41,885 nt of DNA from NCBI GenBank assembly GCA_023402505.1, contig JAEYGD010000043.1, positions 1 through 41,885 of the forward strand. The letters run 5' to 3'. Positions 35,657 to 41,885 of the stretch are shown here, in pieces; the first letter of the stretch is position 1; each line of letters begins with the position of its first letter. Below the pieces are notes generated by a model. It searched no databases, had not been told where the DNA came from, and worked only from the letters and a program-made list of their open reading frames with translations. This DNA is from Actinomycetes bacterium (GTDB taxonomy: Bacteria; Actinomycetota; Actinomycetes; Mycobacteriales; Micromonosporaceae). Made by a program: the position numbers and the translations under genes.

Positions 35657-37684
35657 TCAGAGCCGGGTGATGCGTACCGCGTCGGCGACGACGTAGCCGG
35701 AACCGCTCGTCCACCGGCTCACTCCGACCACCTGCCGCTCCCCGGCGGCGAACTGGTAGGTGCCCAGCACCTGCCACTGGCCGCCTCCGGTGCGCTGGTC
35801 CACCGTCACGCTGACGGTCCCCGCGCTGGTCGCCACCAGGTGGGGCGTGGCGCTGTTGTAGCCGCCGTCGGCCGGGTACCAGACCTCGACCCGGTAGGTG
35901 CCGGTCGCCGGCAGGGTGGCCCGGAACCAGGCCGGGTCGCTGACGGCCTGCGGGTCCGCGAACCGGTAGTCGGTGCCGTGGCGCTGCGCGGAGTACGACG
36001 ACGTGCCCCAGGCGCTGCCGGCCGTGAAGCCGCCCGAGGCGTTGTCCACGACGACGCTGAACGTCGCGCCGGTGCCGCCCACCACCCGGACGTTGCTGGC
36101 CGCGCTCTCGTGGTGCAGCCGGTCCAGCGCGGTCACCAGGTAGCGGTGCGTCCCGCTCGCCGGTGCGGTGGTGTCGGTGAAGGTCCCGGTGCTGCCCGTC
36201 GCCCGGACGGTGCCGAGCAGGTACCGGCCGTCGGCCAGGTCGCAGGGGTCGACGGCGCCGTCGCCGGGCAGCCGGTACACCGCGTACGAGGTGGTGCTGC
36301 CGGTGGCGCCGCGCTGCCAGCTCAACGTCACGCCGCTGCTGCCGCGCACGGCCGAGGTGAGGTTCGGTGCGGCGGGGGCGCTGCCGCCCAGGCCGGTGGC
36401 GAGGGGCACCAGCGCGGGCCGGGTGTAGTGGTCGGCGGCGAGCCGGCTGACCGCGCCGATCCGGTCGGCGCGTACGTCCTTGGCGCTGAAGTGGATGTCG
36501 CCGGCGACTTGGGGATGGCTGCGGTTGAGCGTCAGGTGGTCGGTCAGCTCGGCCGGGTCCTGCCAGGCCGCGTCCTGCCCGGACGCGCCCGCCCGGTAGG
36601 TGGCCTGCCCGACGAGGAGTTGGACGTCGGTGCCGGCGACGGTCTCGGACCACCAGCGGACCAGTTCCCGGTAGTCGGCGGCGGCGAAGCCGATGTGCCA
36701 GTAGAGCTGCGGGGCGATGTAGTCGATCCAGCCCTGCTTCACCCAGCGGCGCGTGTCGGCGTAGATGGCGTCGTACGACTGGAGGCCGGTGGTGCGCGAG
36801 CCGAGCGGGTCGGTGCCCGCGTTGCGCCAGATGCCGAACGGGCTGACCCCGAACTTCACCCAGGGCTTCGCCGCCCGGATCCGGTCCCCCATCTCCCGGA
36901 CCAGGAGGTTGACGTTGTTGCGCCGCCAGTCGTTGATGTTGGCGAAGCCCGCGCCGTACGTGGCGAAGGTGGCCTGGTCGGGGAACTGCACCCCGCTGAC
37001 CGGGTACGGGTAGAAGTAGTCGTCCCAGTGCACGCCGTCGATGTCGTAACGCCGGACGGCGTCCATCATCGCGTCCTGCACGAAGGCGCGGACGGCGGGG
37101 ATGCCGGGGTTGTAGTAGAGCTTGCCGCCGTAGGCGACCGTCCAGCCCGGGTTCTTCCGCGCCGGGTGGCTCGCGGCCAGTTGCGACAGGTTGGTGTGGT
37201 TGGCCACCCGGTACGGGTTGAACCAGGCGTGGAACTCCAGGTCCCGGGCGTGCGCCTCGGCGACCAGGAAGGCCAGCGGGTCGTACCCGGGGTTGGTGCC
37301 CTGGGTGCCGGTGAGCCACTGCGACCACGGCTCGTAGGTCGACGGCCAGAACGCGTCGGCGGTGGGCCGGATCTGCACGACGACGGCGTTCATCCGTCGT
37401 TGCCGGGCCAGGTCGAGCCAGGAGCGGTACTCGGCCTGCTGGGCGGCCGGGGTGAGCCCGGTGCGGCTCGGCCAGTCGATGTTGGCGACGCTGGCCAGCC
37501 ACATGCCACGGAACTGCCGCTTCGGGGTCGCCGGGTCGGTCGCGCAGGCCGCCTGCGCGGCGGCCGGCACGGCGTCCGCGACGGGGTCGGGTGAGTGGGG
37601 CGGGGACGCGGCGACGCCCGCGCCGAGCGCGAGCGCGGTCGCCAGCAGCAGGCCCGGGACGTATCGACGAAAGCCTCTGAACAT
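35657..37684 (-). CDS. Secreted GH10-like (YngK/DUF187) glycoside hydrolase with golvesin-type C-terminal domain
   Basis: The protein of about 675 residues starts with a Sec signal peptide (MFRGFRRYVPGLLLATALAL). The catalytic barrel (about 60-400) opens RQFRGMWLASVANIDWPS and contains VVQIRPTADAFWPS, WFNPYRVAN, DGVHWDDYFYPYP and YIAPQLYWHIGF, all typical of the PF02638 family. A fibronectin-III-like region (about 430-530) and a C-terminal golvesin-like domain (TFSVVVDNASGGF to GYVVADAVRITRL) follow, probably for carbohydrate binding. I report the ATG at 37684 because it gives a normal signal peptide; a TTG at 37720 with AAGGA four bases upstream would add 12 residues. It may act on the cell's own surface glycan or on external polymers. 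Confidence 0.88.
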   Translation of the reverse strand: MFRGFRRYVPGLLLATALALGAGVAASPPHSPDPVADAVPAAAQAACATDPATPKRQFRGMWLASVANIDWPSRTGLTPAAQQAEYRSWLDLARQRRMNAVVVQIRPTADAFWPSTYEPWSQWLTGTQGTNPGYDPLAFLVAEAHARDLEFHAWFNPYRVANHTNLSQLAASHPARKNPGWTVAYGGKLYYNPGIPAVRAFVQDAMMDAVRRYDIDGVHWDDYFYPYPVSGVQFPDQATFATYGAGFANINDWRRNNVNLLVREMGDRIRAAKPWVKFGVSPFGIWRNAGTDPLGSRTTGLQSYDAIYADTRRWVKQGWIDYIAPQLYWHIGFAAADYRELVRWWSETVAGTDVQLLVGQATYRAGASGQDAAWQDPAELTDHLTLNRSHPQVAGDIHFSAKDVRADRIGAVSRLAADHYTRPALVPLATGLGGSAPAAPNLTSAVRGSSGVTLSWQRGATGSTTSYAVYRLPGDGAVDPCDLADGRYLLGTVRATGSTGTFTDTTAPASGTHRYLVTALDRLHHESAASNVRVVGGTGATFSVVVDNASGGFTAGSAWGTSSYSAQRHGTDYRFADPQAVSDPAWFRATLPATGTYRVEVWYPADGGYNSATPHLVATSAGTVSVTVDQRTGGGQWQVLGTYQFAAGERQVVGVSRWTSGSGYVVADAVRITRL

Positions 37685-37771
37685 GAAGAAGATATTCAAT
37701 GCAGCACGGAGATTGCGCAAGTATCCTTCAGATAATTCCCGCGCACCGCCAACCGGCGCCGTCGACGCCGG

Positions 37772-38812
37772 TCAGACCAGACCGGCCTCGCGCAGCAGCT
37801 TCCACAGGCCGGCGCCGTCCGGCGCGGAGAGCCACTTCTGCCCCACCGGTCCACTCGACGAGGTGTCCACCGGATGCGGCAGGCTACCGGCGAGCACCGA
37901 CTGCGTCGGCGACAGCCGCCGGATCGCCACGCCGGCCACGTTCTCCGGGTGCGCGGCGGCGAACTCCCGGTAGATCTCCTGGTCGTGCTGCCCGTCGTCA
38001 CCGACCAGCAGCCACTTCACCTCGGGGAACTCCTTCGCCAGCCGGGCCAGGGTGGCCCGCTTGTGCTCGCGCCCGCTGCGGAACCACCGGTCCGCCGTGG
38101 GGCCCCAGTCGGTCAGCAGCAGCGGCCCGGCCGGGTAGAGGTGCCGGGACAGGAAGCGGGTGAGCGTCGGCGCGACGTTCCAGGCGCCGGTGGACAGGTA
38201 GAAGACCGGCGCGCCGGGATGCGCGGTCACCAGCCGCTCGTAGAGCACCGCCATCCCGGGAACCGCCGTGCGGGCGTGCTCGTCGAGGACGAACGTGTTC
38301 CAGGCGGCCAGCAGCGGCCGGGGCAGCGCGGTGACCATCACCGTGTCGTCGATGTCGGAGAGGATCCCGAAGCCCACCTGCGGGTCGATGATCCGCACCG
38401 GCGCCTCGACCGGCTCCGCGTCCGGCACGCTGATCCGCACCGAACCCCAGCCCGGCGCGAGATCCGCCGTCACCATCGTGTCGACGAAGCCGCTGCGGTC
38501 GGTCTGCGTCTCGTGCCGCACCCCACCCGACTCGATGGTCACCGTCACGTACTTCGCCGGGAGGGTGGTGAAGCTGCGCCAGCCGCGGACCTTCTCCAGC
38601 CGCCCCCGCTGCCGGGTGTCCGGCCGCCCCAGCAGCACCCGGCACATCACCCGCACCCAGCCGGGCCGGCCGTAGCCGGTGTAGGCGACGATGTTCGTCC
38701 GCCAGCCGGTCCGCCGCAGCCGGCGTTCGACCAGGTGGTGGACGGCGTCCTCGATCCGCGCGGCCCGGTGCAGTTGAGGTACGGCCAGCTGGCCGGCGGG
38801 AGTCGGTGGCAC
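37772..38812 (-). CDS. App1-type phosphatase-domain protein (DUF2183)
   Basis: The 346-residue protein has GFGILSDIDDTVMVT at about residues 175-189, the HAD-like DxDxT motif of the App1 phosphatidate phosphatase domain. PVFYLSTGAWNVAPTLTRFL follows, then FPEVKWLLVGDDGQHDQEIY, supplying the second Asp-rich loop. An N-terminal beta region (WRSFTTLPAKYVTVTIESGG) precedes the catalytic part. The yeast enzyme dephosphorylates phosphatidate at the cortex; bacterial substrates are unproven. The start is put at GTG 38812, with AGGG about nine bases upstream; longer frames run into sequence that overlaps the divergent gene's upstream region. It lies divergent from the GT-C glycosyltransferase. Confidence 0.85.
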   Translation of the reverse strand: MPPTPAGQLAVPQLHRAARIEDAVHHLVERRLRRTGWRTNIVAYTGYGRPGWVRVMCRVLLGRPDTRQRGRLEKVRGWRSFTTLPAKYVTVTIESGGVRHETQTDRSGFVDTMVTADLAPGWGSVRISVPDAEPVEAPVRIIDPQVGFGILSDIDDTVMVTALPRPLLAAWNTFVLDEHARTAVPGMAVLYERLVTAHPGAPVFYLSTGAWNVAPTLTRFLSRHLYPAGPLLLTDWGPTADRWFRSGREHKRATLARLAKEFPEVKWLLVGDDGQHDQEIYREFAAAHPENVAGVAIRRLSPTQSVLAGSLPHPVDTSSSGPVGQKWLSAPDGAGLWKLLREAGLV

Positions 38813-38946
38813 CCAGCAACCCTGCCACAGCCCGCCGGCTCCGGCCACGCGAGACGACCACGGCCACCCCCCGTCTCGGCCGAACCGGCCCGCCCGACCG
38901 GCTGCGCGTGACAGACTCCGGTCGGGACGACGACGGGGGCCTGGTC

Positions 38947-40560
38947 GTGTCGCAACCTGTGCCGCACCGCGGGCGGTGGCGCCCGCACCTGGACCGACCG
39001 GCGCTCGTCGCGCTGGCACTCGGGCTCGCCGGCGTCGGATACCGGCTGGTCCTCACGCTCCACACGATCCCGGTGTCGAACAGCGACGAGGCCACCTTCG
39101 GGCTCGCCGCCCTGCACATCGCCGACGGCCGGGAACGGCCGGTCTTCCTGTACGGGCAGCGCTACATGGGCGTGCTCGAGTCGTACCTCGCCGCTCCTCT
39201 GGTCGCCCTCACCGGGCCGAGCTGGCCGGTCCTGCGGCTGCCGCTGCTGGCCCTGTACGCGCTCTTCCTCTGGCTGATCCACCGGCTGACCCGCCGGATC
39301 GCCTCGCCGTGGTTCGCCACGCTGATCGTCGGCCTGCTGGCGCTCGGCTCGGAACGGGTGGTGCGGGACCAGCTGACCGTGGTGGGCGGGCGCCCGGAGG
39401 TCAAGGTGGCGGTGCTGGCGCTGCTGCTGGTGGTCGTCGGGCTGGCCCGGAACACGATCCGGCACCGCCGGCTCGCCGTGGGCCTGTTCGGCCTGCTCGC
39501 GGGCATCGCCGTCTGGTCCGACTGGCTGATCCTGCCGTACGTGGCGGTCGCCGCCCTCGCGCTGCTCTGGGCGGCCCGCCGGGACCTGTTCGGCTGGGCC
39601 GGCGCGCTGCTGGTGGCCGGGTTCGCGCTCGGGGTCGTCCCGATGATCCGGGACAACCTCGTCGCCCCGCCGGGCGAGGACTCGCTGTCGGTGCTCCGCG
39701 AGATCAGCACCAAGGCGGGGCCGCCCCCACCGCTGCCGCAGCGGATCTCCGGCGCCGTCCTGGAGGGCGTGCCCCTGGCCACCGGGCTGTGTCCGGTGGA
39801 CGGCTGTGCCCGCTGGCAGGAGTGGTTCGGGCTGCTCTACCCCGCGCTGCTGGTGGTCGCCGCCGTGGGCGCCGTCGTCGCGTACCGCCGGGCTGCCGGC
39901 CGCGCCGCGCGGGTCGCCCCGGTCGTGCACCTCGCGCTGGTCACCGGCGCGGCGTTGACCCTGCTGTCGTACGCCCGCAGCCCGCTCGCCGCCACCGACC
40001 CGCTCGGCAACGCCCGCTACCTGGCGGTGCTGCAACTGTCCCTGCCGGCGGTGCTGTGGCCGCTGTGGCGGGCGGCGGTGGCCGCCCGGCGGGGCACGAC
40101 CGGGGTCGCCGGCCGGCTTGCCGGCGCCGCCGCCGGGGCGGTGCTCACCGCCCTCGCCGCGACGACGCTCGTCGTGACGGTGCTGTTCGCGAGCACCGGC
40201 AGCGCGGCCTCCCGGACCGAGGAACGGGCCGCCCGCGAGCTGGCCGACACGCTGCGGACGGCCGGCCCGCGCGAGGTGTACGGGGACTACTGGACCTGCA
40301 ACCGGCTGGTCTTCAACACGGCGGAGGAGGTGACCTGCGGAGTGCTCGACGACTGGTTCACCCCCGGCCAGAACCGCTACCCGGCGTACTGGGACCGGGT
40401 GGAGGCGGCGGCCCGGCCCGGGTACGTGGTGGAGGCCGGCTCGACGCTGGAGCGGCGGCTGCGCCGGCTGCTGCGGGACCGCCCCGACGCGGAACCCGTC
40501 GCCGAGGTCGGCGGGTATCGCGTGTACCACCCCCGGACACCGGTCCGGCCCTGGCGGTGA
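38947..40560 (+). CDS. GT-C membrane glycosyltransferase (PMT/ArnT-like)
   Basis: The 537-residue protein has about 11 hydrophobic helices (for example PALVALALGLAGVGYRLVL, FATLIVGLLALG, VLALLLVVVGLA). The first outer loop is TIPVSNSDEATFGLAALHI, carrying the acidic pair of GT-C catalysis, then RPVFLYGQRYMGVLESYLAAP. A soluble C-terminal domain contains a Cys pair (TCNRLVF, VTCGVLDD). Such enzymes use polyprenyl-phosphate sugars on the outer face of the membrane. I chose GTG 38947, preceded by GGGGG, rather than a frame opening 47 codons earlier whose N-terminus is low-complexity. The acceptor is unknown; it need not belong to the polysaccharide locus 18 kb away. Confidence 0.84.
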   Translation: MSQPVPHRGRWRPHLDRPALVALALGLAGVGYRLVLTLHTIPVSNSDEATFGLAALHIADGRERPVFLYGQRYMGVLESYLAAPLVALTGPSWPVLRLPLLALYALFLWLIHRLTRRIASPWFATLIVGLLALGSERVVRDQLTVVGGRPEVKVAVLALLLVVVGLARNTIRHRRLAVGLFGLLAGIAVWSDWLILPYVAVAALALLWAARRDLFGWAGALLVAGFALGVVPMIRDNLVAPPGEDSLSVLREISTKAGPPPPLPQRISGAVLEGVPLATGLCPVDGCARWQEWFGLLYPALLVVAAVGAVVAYRRAAGRAARVAPVVHLALVTGAALTLLSYARSPLAATDPLGNARYLAVLQLSLPAVLWPLWRAAVAARRGTTGVAGRLAGAAAGAVLTALAATTLVVTVLFASTGSAASRTEERAARELADTLRTAGPREVYGDYWTCNRLVFNTAEEVTCGVLDDWFTPGQNRYPAYWDRVEAAARPGYVVEAGSTLERRLRRLLRDRPDAEPVAEVGGYRVYHPRTPVRPWR

Positions 40561-40618
40561 GGGCTGCCCGTACGCTGGCGGTCGCCGGCCCGCCCGCCGG
40601 CTGATCGAGGAGTACCCG

Positions 40619-41416
40619 ATGCTCATCCTGCTGCCGCCCTCCGAGGGCAAGGCCGACGCCGGCACCGGCCGGCGACTCGACCTGGCCCGGCTCTCGCTGC
40701 CGGAGCTGACCCCGGCCCGCGAGGAGGTGCTGGCGGCACTGGTCGCGCTCTGCGGCGGCGACACCGAGGAGGCGGCGCTGACCGCGCTCGGCCTGAGCCC
40801 GGGGCAGCGCGGTGAACTGCGCCGCAACACCCGGCTGCGCGAGGCGGCCACCGCGCCGGCCGAACGGCTCTACACCGGCGTGCTGTACGAGGCCCTCGAC
40901 CTCGCCTCCCTGCCACCCACCGCGCTGCGGGCCGCCCGCCGGTCGGTGCTGATCAGCTCCGGTCTCTGGGGCGCGGTCCGGCTCACCGACCGGATCCCGC
41001 CGTACCGCTGCCCGGTCGGCGCGAAGCTGCCCGGGCCGGGGGCGCTGTCGGCGTACTGGCGGCGGGCCCTGGCGCCGGTGCTGACGGCGGCGGCCGGTGA
41101 CCGGCCGGTGCTGGACCTGCGCTCCGGCGCGTACGCGGCGACGTGGTCCCCGCGCGGGCCGGTCGCGGCCCGGACGGTGACCGTGCGCGTGCTGCACGAA
41201 CGGGAGGTCGACGGTGTGGCCGTCCGGTCGGTGGTCAGCCACTTCAACAAGGCGACCAAGGGGCGGCTGGTCCGTGACCTGCTGACCGCCGGTGCCCGGC
41301 CGCGCACCGCCGACGGGCTGGTCACAGCGCTGCGGGACCTCAAGTACACCGTCGAGGAGCAGCCCACGCCGGCGGGCCGCCCCCGCCAGCTCGACGTGGT
41401 GGTCACCGAGCTGTGA
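40619..41416 (+). CDS. yaaA: YaaA-family peroxide-stress/DNA-binding protein
   Basis: The 265-residue protein starts MLILLPPSEGKAD, the YaaA/DUF328 N-terminal motif. It has LRRNTRLREAATAPAERLYTGVLYEALD in place of the helix-hairpin-helix-like part, and ends with SHFNKATKGRLVRDLL, matching the conserved FNKxxKGR region. E. coli YaaA lowers intracellular iron damage under peroxide stress and binds DNA. GAGGAG lies seven bases before the ATG. It follows the GT-C gene by about 58 bases on the same strand and may share its transcript. Confidence 0.9.
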   Translation: MLILLPPSEGKADAGTGRRLDLARLSLPELTPAREEVLAALVALCGGDTEEAALTALGLSPGQRGELRRNTRLREAATAPAERLYTGVLYEALDLASLPPTALRAARRSVLISSGLWGAVRLTDRIPPYRCPVGAKLPGPGALSAYWRRALAPVLTAAAGDRPVLDLRSGAYAATWSPRGPVAARTVTVRVLHEREVDGVAVRSVVSHFNKATKGRLVRDLLTAGARPRTADGLVTALRDLKYTVEEQPTPAGRPRQLDVVVTEL

Positions 41417-41521
41417 CGCTGGGCACCCGCAAGATTTCCTCAAGGCTCGGCCGGATCGGTTCCGCGAGCGGGAGCCAGCCGCCACGGTAGGGGAACCCGA
41501 CGCCGCGAAGGAGCCCCCCAG

Positions 41522-41885
41522 GTGGAACCGATCCTGCTCGACCGGCCCCGGCCGCCGTCGGCCCCGCCGCCGCTGGACTGGCTGACCCTGGCCGACACGT
41601 TCGAGGCCGCGTGCCTCCTTCGCTGCGTGACCCCGCCGGCCACGGTCGGGGCACGCCGCGCCGTGCCCGCCTACCGGCCCGGGGTCGTGGAGTTCAACCG
41701 GGAGGACGCCGCGCGGCGGATGCGTCAACTGCTCGACCGGCTCGACGTCCCGGTCACGCACGAACGGGCCGTCGGTGGCCTGCGCCGCCGCTACGAGCTG
41801 CACCGGCTCACCGTGCCGCCGGCACGGCGACCGGCGTACGCCTCCGCGCTGGAGGCCGGCTGGCGGCAGGGCCGCCGGGAACTGC
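41522..41885 (+). CDS. N-terminal part of an unrecognised protein, cut by the window end
   Basis: A GTG at 41522 with AAGGAG nine bases upstream opens a frame that runs to the window end without a stop (121 complete codons). It begins MEPILLDRPRPPSAPPPLDWLTLADTF when written as separate segments MEPILLDRP, a Pro-rich linker, and DWLTLADTFEAACLLRCV. The second part (VVEFNREDAARRMRQLLDRLDVPV) suggests a small alpha/beta domain. I do not recognise the family. The gap of about 105 bases after yaaA shows no clear terminator. Confidence 0.6.
   Translation, partial: MEPILLDRPRPPSAPPPLDWLTLADTFEAACLLRCVTPPATVGARRAVPAYRPGVVEFNREDAARRMRQLLDRLDVPVTHERAVGGLRRRYELHRLTVPPARRPAYASALEAGWRQGRREL

Overview
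The window looks like chromosomal DNA of a high-GC actinobacterium. Several things point to Micromonosporaceae (Micromonospora-like): the very strong G/C bias at third codon positions, GTG/TTG starts, leaderless promoters, a GlgE-type glycogen pathway with separate glgC, glgM-like, glgE and glgB genes, and short dispersed repeats of the kind I remember from Micromonospora. No rRNA, tRNA, CRISPR array, insertion sequence or phage gene was seen.

Positions 1-351 hold the tail of an unrecognised gene. Positions about 843-20373 form a surface-polysaccharide locus of the Wzx/Wzy type. Its left part (843-9864) is very GC rich and makes activated sugars: a membrane PglF/FlaA1-like UDP-GlcNAc 4,6-dehydratase, a GNAT acetyltransferase, a family-4 glycosyltransferase, a DegT-type aminotransferase, a PglC-sized phosphoglycosyl transferase, and the three-gene CapE-CapF-CapG set for UDP-N-acetyl-L-fucosamine. 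The middle (about 9865-20373) looks less GC biased. It carries a Wzy-like polymerase, an O-antigen-ligase-like protein, three more glycosyltransferases, an ATP-grasp enzyme, a Wzx flippase and a GalE-like epimerase. The simplest reading is a lipid-linked repeat unit started by the small phosphoglycosyl transferase, extended by the glycosyltransferases, flipped by Wzx and polymerised by Wzy. No Wzc/Wzb-type length regulator lies in the window.

Positions 20625-24810 hold a secreted M14 zinc carboxypeptidase with a large C-terminal extension, and NAD kinase. Positions 24854-35166 hold the glycogen/maltose-1-phosphate locus. On the minus strand are glgC and, downstream, phosphoglucomutase; on the plus strand are the glgA/glgM-type transferase, glgE and glgB. 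Two tandem minus-strand nucleotidyltransferase paralogues sit between glgA and glgE, bracketed by two near-identical 50-nt inverted repeats. Pgm makes glucose-1-phosphate, GlgC makes ADP-glucose, GlgA/GlgM makes maltose-1-phosphate or extends glucan, GlgE polymerises maltose-1-phosphate, and GlgB branches the product.

The most unusual structure is a set of tiny, start/stop-overlapping reading frames in this locus. An exact 80-bp tandem repeat before glgA encodes two 27-residue peptides chained by ATGA overlaps into the glgA start codon. Two mini-frames of 9 and 19 residues chain glgC to pgm by GTGA overlaps. Positions 35176-41885 hold a VOC-fold protein, a secreted GH10-like (YngK-type) glycosidase, an App1-type phosphatase, a GT-C membrane glycosyltransferase, yaaA and the start of an unrecognised gene.
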